The position numbers were made by a program, and so were the translations under genes. 64,000 nucleotides of DNA from Cryptomeria japonica. Lineage: Eukaryota > Streptophyta > Pinopsida > Cupressales > Cupressaceae. The stretch is from positions 471,746,400 to 471,810,399 of the forward strand of contig NC_081406.1 in assembly GCF_030272615.1 (NCBI RefSeq), given 5' to 3'. Under the pieces are notes generated by a model. It had not been told where the DNA came from, ran no database searches, and saw only the letters and a program-made list of their open reading frames with translations. Of the stretch, positions 21,861-32,491 are shown in pieces. The first letter of the stretch is position 1; every line of letters starts with the position of its first letter.

Positions 21861-22251
21861 CATTGGACCGCCAATCCCTCAATGTGTTCACGACTAGATT
21901 TTTATGCCCTCCATGATCCAAAAAATTATTTGAACAATAAAATTGTTTCGATCATGGAATGTTGCTAGCCAATAGGCTGAATGTTATGCGCCAACAGATC
22001 TAAAATAGAAAAGGTCTCGTCCAAGCAAATCAAAACCATACTATGGTTGTGTAGAAATAAGGAATATCACTAATAAAAAAATAATGCTTCTACTAACTAG
22101 ATCATACATCAACTGCCAGCAAACAAGTTAATAGAAATGTTAGAATGAGAACCCAAAAGAGATGACCAATCGATTAATGATCAAATCGACTCTGCTAGGC
22201 ATGAGCTCCTTCGAATAATATGCTAGGAATTGAGGGATTGGCGGTCCAGTG
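21861..22251. mobile_element. MITE-like element with 23-bp terminal inverted repeats
   Basis: Left end CATTGGACCGCCAATCCCTC continues AAT (21861-21883), and the right end 22229-22251 is its reverse complement with one mismatch. The 345-bp interior has no ORF. No clear target duplication is visible beside the repeats, so family (hAT, Mutator or other) is open. The left end abuts the duplicated LTR-like unit. Confidence 0.65.
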
Positions 22252-23218
22252 AGGGGTCCGAAGCATGGTGGAGGCTTGCAATCAATTCCTAGAGTCACAT
22301 TAAGCTTGCACTATAGTTGGTTGGCTTGCATCAAGGTTGGTGTATCTACATGTACTTCTACATTGACATTCAATTCGAAGTGGTCTCTCCATGATATAAT
22401 TTCCCCAAGTTGGATAGATGCCATAAAATCATGCATTTTGTTGATTTGTTGGTGTAAGACGCAACTAGTGAATTTGAGATCTTTGGATTTGAGGAGAATG
22501 TAGAGAGGATAGTGAGCTTGAGATTTCTACAAAAGAAGAGCTTAAGCTATTTCCGTTGAAGTTTTGTTTTAGCCGCGCGACCTTCTGGCCTGTAAGCTCA
22601 AGTCCTCCTTATCGACCATGTTAGCAGCGTTGTTTACAACAGTTTAAATTTGTGTTGGATACCTATGATTCGATTGCTCTATAGACATATCGAGGTCTTG
22701 GGGTAGATCTCTTCTGAGACCGATTTCTTTTCTCTATGACTGCAAAAATCTTGTAGACTATATCTGAATAATCTCCACAAGTCTGCGCATTCTGAAGTTT
22801 TTAGGGTGTTCCATTTTACTTTCATTTGGTTTTGTCAGTAAATTAGTAAGCATGATCACTGTTGAGGCTTAAATTTAGTGAACCTCATTCTAGGGTCTGA
22901 CAGATACATGAGTATCTAATAATAAGATCGGTTAGTCTCAGCAACTGTTCAATGAAAATGTTGTATTTGTGGAGTGTTTCATTTTGTCACACATATCTAT
23001 TCCTTGGTGAGTTTATGTTCTGATATACACTAGCAACATGCATGTTCACATTTGTTGGCAGAGGTTCTATCTTTTTGCATGCAGTTCACATGCTAATTGG
23101 AAAAATAGAAAGTTGCCAAACATATTATTAGACATAGGAAGTTTAAATGTAATCCTATGTTTTATACAAAGTTGTGCAACTCTTCAAAGGGGGTGTTAGT
23201 TTTTCCTTCTATAATACA
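22252..23218. other. Unassigned sequence upstream of Copia-4 gag
   Basis: No recognisable protein in any frame and no LTR matching the Copia-4 3' LTR. It may include the decayed 5' LTR and leader of Copia-4, or intron-like host sequence. Confidence 0.35.
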
Positions 23219-23922
23219 ATGGCAGGGAGTTCTCCCAAGTTTCTTTTTCTAGATTCCCAATTTTCGCATGGGAATGATTATTCCGTCTGGAAGACCAAAC
23301 TCAAAACTCAGCTCGCAGAAGTTGATGAGTAGAAAAAATTTGATCAAGCAGACAAAAAGGCAAAATTGATCATTTTGTTCAATGTGTCTGATGATGTTTA
23401 GCCCTTCATCTGTGACTCATCCACGGCCAAAGATGCATGGGACGAACTAAATACGGTGTATGAGGTGAAGAATCAAAATCAAATCCTAAATTTGTAGAGT
23501 CAGCTACACAACTTGAAGATGAAGAATGGAGAACAATTAGAATCCTTTCTCAAAAGGGTTGCAGAGTTGAGAGCCTCGCTACAAGCATTGGGGGAAACAA
23601 TTGATGATGCAATTTTAGTTCCTATTGTTCTACATGCACTTCGATCTAGATACAAAGTGTTTGTGACAACTTTGAATGTCATAGAGACAACACCCACTTT
23701 TGAGAAGCTTGTGAATCTACTCTAGAAAGAAGAGTCTATAAGACATGAACATGATCAGGAGGATCATGCCATGACCACAAACCATAAAGGCAAGAAGCCT
23801 ATGAAAAAGTTTAGTGGGCCTCCCAAATCTAGTAACTCATCCAGACCTCAAAAAAAGTGTCCAATCTGTGAAAGAGTCGGATATGATGTGAAGAATTGTT
23901 GGCGCAACTCCTTAAACAAATG
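23219..23922 (+). pseudogene. Copia-4 gag
   Basis: ATG at 23219 begins MAGSSPKFLFLDSQFSHGND, then YSVWKTKLKTQL, a Copia Gag N-terminus. The UBN2-type capsid core (LHNLKMKNGEQLESFLKRVA) lies near 23509. A degenerate zinc knuckle CPICERVGYDVKNC near 23857 has Tyr in place of the His. The frame is constant; TAG stops lie at 23329, 23399, 23495 and 23723. It is separated from its protease by the insert at about 23930-25270. Confidence 0.88.
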
Positions 23923-23929
23923 ATCATCT

Positions 23930-25270
23930 AACAAAACACATCCAAAAAAATCTCTTTCAAGTGTAAGGAAAGCAGAGTGCGGAAAACGTCTTCTTAATGA
24001 TAATTTCTTAGAGGAGAAAAGCATATGTGTTTCAATTTGAATTACAACAAATTAAGATGCACGATACAAGATAAACAAAGTAACATGAAAAACACAATCA
24101 CAAAGTAGTACACCAGAATTCATGTGGGAAAACCCTTACAGGTCAAAAACCACACACCAAAGGAATCTCTTGTATTGCGGTAAAAAACTATTTACATACA
24201 AGTTACAGATTTTCAAGCTTTGATTGAGTCTCTATTTAGGCAACAATAGTTTAGAAGATTATGTTCACAATCGACTTTTTAATTCAACATTACAAAATTA
24301 CCACTTGACACTCAACCTCTCTGCACAATGACAAGAATCAATATCTCATCAACCTATCATCCAACATGACCAACTCTCTCTCTTCAACCATTTTCCAAAT
24401 GTTTATATGTCTGTTGAAAAAAAGTTTGATTTAGTTACCACCTCTCTAACTTTCGAACTTCCTCAAATTGTCAATGGCAAGCCATGTTTTCTCCATCTCT
24501 TCTTCTGAGTCGTTCCAATTTTCACCAATCATCTACATACAACTCAGCAAGTCATTTCATATTTGGTTGTGGTCCCCACCTCTATCTCTCTTAGATTAAC
24601 TTGTCACAGAAGTCACTTTTGACATCGTTGCGGAATGGTGAGACGAGCATGTCTCCTGCTCCCCTAGTTAGCCTGCAATGCTCCTCGGGAACCCTTAGAT
24701 TACTTGTGGGGTGGCGGGGAAAATAAGTTTCATTGCTTGTATGTTGGCCTACAGCACCACTGTTCGACCGTTGTTCATCACGCGAGGGGGCGGGAAGAGT
24801 CATCCCTTTGCCCTCCGTCTTTATCCTACACTACACTTGCGACCATTAGAAAACCCTCATAGGGTGGTGGGGAAGATCAAGTTGTCTTTCTTCTGCTACC
24901 TTGCATGTTCTCTTATTTGATCCTCAGAGTCCCATGGGGTGACGAGAGGGAGACCAAGTCTCCTTCTTCCCTCTATCCCACAATCCTATTCGTCATGCCT
25001 TTGTCAAGTTGTAGGGTTAAATGGAAAAGACTAATTTTCCTTTCCTCGCTATCCCGCAGTGCTCTGCACATTGCTTCTCCAGGCAGGTATATAACACAGG
25101 TTATCAATTGCTTTGTCAATAACACAAAGGTTATTCAATTCCCTTCAAAGATGATCAATAAAACAAATGTTATCCACACCCAATTGCTCATTTCAGAGAC
25201 CAAGTGCCATCTGCTCGATATTTCAACTAATAAGTTTGAGACACCCATTCTTGACATCAAGGTGGAAAAC
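23930..25270 (-). repeat. LTR-like insertion between Copia-4 gag and protease (boundaries approximate)
   Basis: Copia-4 coding stops after the zinc knuckle and resumes near 25290 (KKNKQKQQSNVVEEKDY). The sequence between is non-coding. Read on the minus strand it holds gtgtggtttttgacctgtaa then gggttttcccacatg (24158-24122), typical of LTR R/U5, so a solo LTR in minus orientation is likely. It contains the 76-bp repeat array and the ATAAC/GTTAT hairpins. I could not fix its ends or a TSD. Confidence 0.55.
24636..25085. repeat. Six degenerate tandem repeats, period about 76 bp
   Basis: Units start near 24637, 24710, 24786, 24863, 24937 and 25014. Each opens with a G-rich ggtggnggggaa block, then a pyrimidine-rich tctcctt(t)c block, then an A/C stretch with ctgcaatgct or similar. 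Spacing is 73-77 bp. The region is more GC-rich than its neighbours. Confidence 0.65.
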
Positions 25271-25284
25271 CGCAATGGGAGAAA

Positions 25285-26153
25285 AAGAACAAGCAGAAAC
25301 AACAAAGCAATGTTGTTGAAGAAAAAGATTATCTAGATGAGGAATACGTGTTGCCAGCCCACACTTCAGAAGATGGTTCACAATCAACCTCAATATGGTA
25401 TGTGGAATCTGGTGCTACAAAGCACATGACTAGACAAAAGGAGTGGTTTCTCACATTGAAACCCCATTATGGTACAGTCACTCTTGGAGATGATACCACC
25501 CAGGAAATCAAAGGCATTGGTGACATCTCCTTAAAGTTTGATATCAATCGTTCTAGGCTTACTAATGTCTTGTATGAGCCAGGACTTACCAAAAATATCC
25601 TTTTTGTTAATCAATTTCTTGACCACAACCTTCAGATTGAGTTTGATAACAATCATGATACAAAAGTTTTTCTTATCAAAGATAAGTCTAAAAATGACAA
25701 GATTGTTGCCAATACTATTGATATTGGCAAAATATTTAGGCTTGATGCAACTACTTATAATCAAGCTTTAGTGACTAAGGAAAACGATCTTGCTCTACTT
25801 TGGCATCGTATATTTGGTTACTTAAGCACTAGTTACTTACTAAAACTCAGTCAGAAAAGCATTGTCAAAGGGCTTCCATCACTTGAGAAGTTGAGTGTTG
25901 TTTGTTCTCGTTGTATTGCTGGAAAACAACACAGAGCACCCTTCTATCCCAATGAGCATCATGAAAGCCAACCTTTGCAGCTGGTGCATACTAATCTATG
26001 CGGTCCCATGCCACCTAGTCATAATGGAAATAGTACTTTCATCTTTTTGTTGATGATCATACAAGGAAAATGTGGGTATATTGTTGGCAGAATAAAGATG
26101 AGGCCTTCTCCTACTTCAAAGTGTTTTGTACTAGATCGAGGGGGGAATACACC
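25285..26153 (+). pseudogene. Copia-4 protease and first half of integrase
   Basis: Protease WYVESGATKHMTRQKEWF near 25396 has Glu-Ser-Gly instead of Asp-Ser-Gly, so the catalytic Asp is changed. Then LYEPGLTKNILFVNQFLD, GAG-pre-integrase LLWHRIFGYLSTSYLLKL near 25795, CSRCIAGKQHRAPF, and the integrase start LQLVHTNLCGPM near 25975. A frameshift near 26055 and the insertion of the Copia-N element at 26154 break the integrase beside its second catalytic Asp. The other half begins at 33641. Confidence 0.9.
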
Positions 26154-27298
26154 TGTTGGAAAGAGACACTGTACCGGTGAAGATTCATGTATGGAGATTG
26201 CTTAGGAGTTGTCATTGATGGCAACTCAGTCAATAGACTCTATTTGGTATATGTAGATTAGATCTACCGGAAGTCATATTGTTTATCAGGCGTAAGTTTG
26301 GAAGGTGGAACATAGTAACCGATAGAGCATGAGATCATGGTGCATATCTTGACATTGGTGTTGTATTTGGGTTTTGGTGATTAAGATAGTTGATTCATGA
26401 TTTGAGGTGGCTTACTTTGCTATTTCAGCCTCTAGTGTCGATTCTAGTGCAAGATTCAAGGTCCAGTATTCGGTGATTCCGGAAGAACAGAGCTAATGTA
26501 TTGATCAGTTGGGTATTATGTGATCTAGAATGCTTGAGTTCTTTTCGATGATTGGTGTTGTGTTTGAGGTAATTGTGTCGTTGTGTGTGAAGCTTGTCAT
26601 CATTTATTTTGGGTCCGCATATGCATTTGTGGATGGATTGAGCCGACATGTTACTACATGTTTCATACTATGCAGTTTTGTGAAGCCGACATGGTTAATG
26701 ATTCGGTTTTGTTGGTGTGGATATATAAGATTGATTTGGTTGATAATTTTGATGCATGTTATGAGTGAAGAGAGTTTGCATGAGCGAATTTGCAAGTTTG
26801 GTGAATGTGATTGAAGGTTTTGGTGGTCTGGTGAGTGACAGAGCAGGAAAACAAAGCAGAGTGACATATCAGGTGTAGGAGACAATTTGAGCTTAACTAG
26901 AACTGCATTTTGGCATAAGTAGATGCTATACTTTAATTCATTCATCATTGTAATCATTTTTATTAGTCTATAAGGCAGTGAGTCTTCCTCCAAGTTGTAT
27001 CCCTTTTGTAATTGAGTAGTGAGCTCTAGGCAGTGTGCCTGAATGCAAGTAATTTTATCATACTTCTGGTCATAGTATAATAATATTGTGGGTTCAAATC
27101 CCACTGTGGTTTTTCTCTTTTCGAGTTTCCACATAAAAATTCTGGTGTTATGGTTGTTTGGTTGTTTTCTTTAAGTTTCTGCATATTACTTTTTTTCTTG
27201 TGCATCTGGTGGATTAAGAATCAACTTAATACGTTTTCAAATTATAAAACACTAATCCAACCCCCCCCCCCCTCTCTCAGTGTTCATTGATTCCAACA
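26154..27298 (+). repeat. Copia-N 5' LTR
   Basis: Begins TGTTGGAAAGAGACACTG and ends gattccaaca. It includes a phrase shared by plant LTR ends (gtgggttcaaatcccactgt, about 27088) and a C-run ctctctcag near the end. It is highly similar to 32492-33640. Confidence 0.95.
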
Positions 27299-27300
27299 AT

Positions 27301-27312
27301 TGGTATTAGAGC
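27301..27312 (+). other. Copia-N primer binding site
   Basis: TGGTATTAGAGC, two bases after the LTR, one change from the standard initiator-tRNA-Met complementary site. Confidence 0.85.
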
Positions 27313-27339
27313 CTAGTTCCTCGAAGGAAGCCTAACAGC

Positions 27340-28530
27340 TTGAGGAAGATCCAAAAGATTGAATCAATGGACTTTGGTTTGCAGAGACAACTTAGTGTGG
27401 CACTTGAAGATCTTGATGCAACAAGAAACAATGTAAGTTCTCTAAAAAGAGATTTGAATGCAGTTGAAGACTTCATTGAAACCCTAAAAGATAAAGTGAG
27501 CACTTCAAGTGAAAAGAGAAAGGAGCTGATGGATAAGATAAAGGAGAAAGAAGAACAAAGCATGGATAATCAATCTCTTCAAGACAAGACAAATGAATGT
27601 GAGAAGCTTGCCAGAGAGAATGTAGTCCTGAAGAATGAGATGCAATATATTGTAATGAAGTTGACAAAGGAGATTGAAAACCAGAAGAAGAATGAAGAAA
27701 CCTTGACTCAGTCACTGAAGGATAGATCTGATGAATGTTGCAGATTGACATATGAGAATGATTAGTTGAAGCTTGAATTAGTGTAGTGCAAGAATGATGG
27801 ACAAGAACTTGAAAGACAGATCATAGTTATGAGAGATGAGATTTCTATTGTTAATGACTACAAAGGAAAATTCAAAGCTAGTTCAACTCGGTTGGATGAG
27901 ATGCTGGCAAGTCAGAGACATGGGAAAGACATGTGAGGACTTGGATTTGAATAAGGGGAATCCTCTAGTTTTGGTGAAAGAAATCATTAGAAGGACAAGA
28001 AACCTTCGGTAAGACAACCTAATACCTACAAATTCAATGATAAATGTTTTGTTTGTGGAAAATTTGGTTATATGGAAAGTCAATGCAAAAGTAAGATGAA
28101 TAACATGATGAACAATGGTCCTACCTTTACTGGTACTCAATGTTTCATATGAAACAATTTTGTTCATAAATCAAACATGTGCAGAACAGTGATGAACAAT
28201 TTTCAGAATAAGAGATGTTATGCTTGTGGAATGTTTCGACATATATCTAACCAATGTAGGATGAGACCAGATCAGATGAACTTCAAGCCTATGCAAATGA
28301 ATGTTGTTTGCTAAGCATGCAACAAACCCGATCATATTGCAATATACTGTAGAAGTAAGAACATGAGTAACAATGATCTGGTGAACAAGAACAAATCAAA
28401 TGAAAAGGGAAAAGAAAAGGTGGAAGAGATTATGGATCAACATAAGAAGATGTGGGTGAAGAAGGAAGATTCAAATGTGAAAAACGGCTCCACACCTAAA
28501 TTCGGTGTTGGAACCTCATTCGGTAACTAG
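27340..28530 (+). pseudogene. Copia-N Gag remnant: coiled coil plus up to four zinc knuckles
   Basis: The open stretch 27340-27765 is almost all heptad-rich coiled coil (ALEDLDATRNNVSSLKRDL, ECEKLARENVVLKNEM). Further on, in the same style as Sirevirus Gag, comes LDEMLASQRHGKDM near 27892 and then cysteine knuckles near 28042 (CFVCGKFGYMESQC), 28141 (degenerate CFI..NNFVHKSNMC), 28212 (CYACGMFRHISNQC) and 28308 (C.ACNKPDHIAIYC). The N-terminal capsid domain is not recognisable. Stops (TAG, TAA, TGA) are scattered. No protease follows after KMWVKKEDSNVKN near 28450. Confidence 0.75.
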
Positions 28531-28747
28531 GGCATTTTTGCCTTACGAGGAAGATTTTTATGTAGATATTTAAAACTCCCCTTTCGAATATTTGTAACCG
28601 ATCAAGAATGGTTGCAGATGATGAAGATAAGTTATGCAGTTGATATCCAGAAGACTTCATGGCGAGTTAAGATTTTGGTGAGTGAATTCATGAAAAACAA
28701 GGTTTAGGGTTATGCAGTTATTGCAACTAAAAGTTAGTTTTCAGAAG

Positions 28748-28755
28748 TATAAAAG
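28748..28755 (+). promoter_or_regulatory. TATA box upstream of the Copia-N internal ORF
   Basis: TATAAAAG in the context agaagtataaaagagcattc, followed by a pyrimidine-rich stretch and an A/G-rich leader and, about 180 bp on, the ATG of the unknown ORF. This layout looks like an independent plant promoter inside the element. Inference from sequence only. Confidence 0.5.
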
Positions 28756-28929
28756 AGCATTCTTCTATTCATTTTTCACACTGCAAACAATAGAAAAGAG
28801 AAGAGCGAAAGAAATATAGCAGCGAAATTCAAGCTTGTAGCTATTTGACAGAGATTCCTTGCATCTGGTTGAGATTGAAAAAGTATTTATCCATTCTCGA
28901 AGCTATTAGTCCATACCCTAAATTTCAAA

Positions 28930-31900
28930 ATGGCATCATCTTCTGGCATTGCAACTCCTTTTGTTGTTGAAATCACTAAAAGAGATAGGCCCGTATTCAA
29001 GAAACATCCATATAAGTCAATTGAAGACGATCTGAATGGTGCGTTTTCTTATGTACCGTACAGATTGTTGTGCAATGAAGACATTAGGGAATACACACAT
29101 TGTAATATCAAAGAATTGGGCAATTCAGACATGTTATCCCTATATGCTAAGCACATGGTTGATGATTTTGGGAATCCTAAATTAGATTTCAAGAATTTGG
29201 AGTAAGGGTTTTATTCAGTTTGTACACTTCCCAGTATTTGATGAGCCAGAATGGGTAAGGTATAATCTAAGCCAAATTCATGATGAATTTCTATGGCTAG
29301 ACAAACCCCACAAGATCACAAAGCAATCCATTCAAGCAATAACCTGTTTGAATGCTATCGGTGAAGTTCTTGCACTCCGGAATGTGAAGAACACCACTGT
29401 AATGGAGGTAACCGGTTCCAAGCATGATAGTCGGTCAATGACCATTAGTGACATTGTGGAATTTAATGTGAGATTTTCTTCGATGGCTACTGGTTACAAG
29501 GTTTATCAGTCAAGCAGACATAATTTAGTATCGATACTACTATTTATGCAACTTATTAGATGCTCAAAGAAGACAAGAAGTATGACTTGTGTACAGTGAT
29601 TCTTAGCGAGCTAATGAGTAATATAAAGAAGATCAAACAAGACAAGAAGCATGTGTTTAAATTTGGTTCCTTGATCATTTGTTTGGCACTGTATTTTCTA
29701 AATGAGATCTCCAATATTGGAAAGGTTCAATGGGCATATGACAAACTGATGGTAACTCAAATAAATGAAGGTTTGCAAGGTTTGGGTGATGCAGTTACTC
29801 AAAAATCTACCTTATGGGGTTAATTTAAGACATTTTAGGAGTTGATGCAAGGCAGAGAAAGAATTCCAAAGGCTATTGTTGAGAAGTATGAAAATGCAAT
29901 TTCCTTCATGGTGGATAAGGATCAATGTCACATGGAAGTAGTTGAGCCTAGGACAGTTTGGATTCTGCCTATGGGATATGAGGTGGATGAGATCACTATT
30001 GACACCTATGATTAGCACCTCCTCAGTAAGCCAATAGATGAAAAGGAGGAAAGATTTGGGACTTTTAAAGAAAAGGACTTGAGCCTACATAAGCAATTCA
30101 CTGAGTCTAAAAGGAAGAGAAAGGTTAGAAAGGAGGTTGAGCAACTTGTAGAACATATGTGCCTAACTAAAGAAGTTGTGAAGAGGGCCAAAGAGCATAA
30201 CCTTTTGAAGGAGGAAGACATGGTAAAGCAGAAAGCTAAACCAATCTCTACTCCTCTCAAGTAAGCTAAGGCTAAAAAGAGAAAGTCAGCACCTACCTCC
30301 AATGTGCAAAAGGCAGTCCATCCACCTAGGCCACAATCATCATCAATTGGTGGAGTAGAGAAGACAAAGAAGGAGAAGCCAGTTAGAACATATGTTGTTG
30401 CTAAGGAAGAAACCGAATCAGATGAAGAAGTCAAAGAAGTAAAGAAGACAACCACTTATGCCCGAGTGGTGAGGAAGCCCCCATTTGGTGAAGCTCAACC
30501 AACAAAGAAGCCTAAAACTCAAGGTGAGCCATCTGGTAAAGACAAATCAAGCAAAAAGGAGAAATCGGAACTTGATGAAGCTCTTAAATCGGGTAAGCAT
30601 GAAGGTTCTTATACTATTGTGCCTCCGAAATCCTTGGATGAAATTATTAATGAATTTGTTAAGGAAGGAAATCTTATGAACTTGCCTGTATATTATGAAA
30701 ATTATGTTGACAAAGATCAAAGGGCTTGAGGAAGCAGTTCCACAGTATATGAACATCTTTAGTAAAGCATTGATAGAGCTATCACCTATGATTCCAAAGG
30801 AGTTATATAAAATTTGGATGCCCAGAGACACACAACCAGTTTAGAGGATGAGAGATTGAAAGAATATACCTTAGTTAATTTGTGTCTTGATATAACAAAG
30901 GGTGAAATAAAAAGAATTTTGGGACTTGCTAAGGAAAACTTCTGAAGAAAACATAGAGTGAATAAGATAATGTTCAGAAGAGTTGATGAAGTTGTTAAGG
31001 AAACAAAGGGTATACTAATGAAAATTTTGAAAGAAAATAACTTTTAGATTAATATGGAGAAGGATGATTCCCAACTGGAAGGGCAATCAAGCAAAAACAC
31101 TTCTACTCTGGCAGTTCATGCTCCATCTAAGGTTCCTCGTGATTGGCCATTCGCGATTGATCATGTTGAGCATGAAGTTGCAGATGATACCACTGATAAT
31201 CAGATAGTTGGGGACTCCAATGAAGTTGTGCAAAATCCTCCGATTATGGAAGTTCATTCTGAGGAAGTAGTCAAGGAGATTGAAAATGTGAAGGGAGTAG
31301 GTGAGAAAGCAGGAAAAGAAGTTGATGCAGCAAAAGGGTGATACATGTGTAAGTGCAAGTGCGGAGAAAGAAAAAGGAGAAGAGAAGGTTGAAGAGACAG
31401 CGGTGACCATGGCAAGAGCCACTGTACCTGACAAAGGGAAGAAGATTGCTATAGATGAAGCGGCCTCTTCCCATGGACCAATTGATTTGAAGACGCTTTC
31501 TCCCATTCAAGCATTAAAGTTAGCCACCCTCACCCAAAGCAAAGCAAGTGAGGACTTATTAAAGTCTCAATCAAAAGACAAGGAGGTTATATCTTTGGCA
31601 ACCAGTGTTTTAGAGAAAATTTTGCCTTCCTTTAAGAAGGATTCTGGTGACTAGTCCTCCAATAAGCTCATAAATATGTTACAAGCAATTGATTCTCATT
31701 TTGTGTCCTTGGAGAAAGCTACAAATATAAAAGTTTTGAACAAATTTGATGAAATGAGATTCCAAACCTTTTTGAAAGCGGTTGAGGATGACAGGGTAGT
31801 TTTGAAATCTATGGTAAAGAGTATTGAGAATGCTTTAGATGAAGGTGGCAAGATATATAAGTCATGTCTTATTTTGTCGAAGTTGACTCTAGACATTGAT

Positions 31901-32283
31901 AAGAATATTAAGGAATATGAAGGGCAGTTAGCCGCAACTTACAATCTTTTGCCCCTCTTTCAGTTTTTGCTAGCAGTCTTGAAGCTCAAGTAATGGATTG
32001 AATAGATAAAATTCAAAGCTTGCATAAGGAAAGGGACTGGATTATGAGTAGAGTGGGTGAATTGAGAAGTCTTATCAGTCCCTAGTTAGATACTTTTCTT
32101 GGTAGCCAATAGGATGTAGTGAGTGCTTTGGGTAAGGTTGTCCCCTCAGACCTTAAGGGCGTAGAAATACATTCCTGCATGATTAGTGCCTTCATAAATG
32201 TTTTGGATTATTTTTTGAGAGGATGGAATGAGTATATAAATTCCTTAAAGATAACCTATGCTAATATTTTCAAGTTCATGTAA
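28930..32283 (+). pseudogene. Long unknown ORF carried by Copia-N (about 1,000 codons, decayed)
   Basis: ATG at 28930 in a good plant context (aaaATGGC) starts MASSSGIATPFVVEITKRD. The reading shifts frame near 29203 and 29555 and has stops (29203 TAA, 29821 TAA, 30013 TAG, 30727 TGA and others). The first third is a globular domain with PHKITKQSIQAITCLNAIGE, SKHDSRSMTISDIVEFNVRF and FKFGSLIICLALYFLNEI. The middle is Lys-rich and disordered (ESKRKRKVRKEVEQLVEHM). The last third is helical (LLKSQSKDKEVISLATSVLE, VLKSMVKSIENALDEGGK). I do not recognise the family; it loosely recalls plant-transposon-associated domains of unknown function. No RT, protease or membrane segment is seen. It could be a captured host gene or a lineage-specific element ORF. 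Confidence 0.6.
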
Positions 32284-32382
32284 ATCATTGTATATATTCT
32301 TTTGTACATAAGTTTTGGCGGATTCCTACCTTTTCCATTGATATCAAAGGGGGAGAGAATGCGATGAAAAATAATGCATGTT

Positions 32383-32491
32383 CTTAGGGGGAGCTTGTAG
32401 ATTCCTGGAAAGTTAGAAATTTTGGTGTTTTGTAGTCTTGAGTGTACGGTTCATTTTTCACAGTGTTGCCATCAATGCCAAAGGGGGAGAG
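32383..32491 (+). promoter_or_regulatory. Copia-N polypurine tracts
   Basis: ttagggggagc near 32384 and ccaaagggggagag at 32478-32491, the latter touching the LTR. Both motifs also occur in Copia-1 in the same order. Confidence 0.75.

Noticed and set aside
22249-22503. 84-codon plus-strand ORF after the MITE-like element
   Set aside because: No recognisable motif, composition not gene-like, starts inside the inverted repeat of the MITE; treated as chance.
24711-25336. Plus-strand ORFs of 69 and 143 codons in the LTR-like insertion
   Set aside because: They read through the 76-bp tandem repeats and then into Copia-4 sequence in the wrong frame; repeat-derived artefacts.
26604-27134. Minus-strand 176-codon ORF in the Copia-N LTR
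   Set aside because: Lies wholly inside an LTR, the matching LTR copy does not keep it open, and no motif is present.
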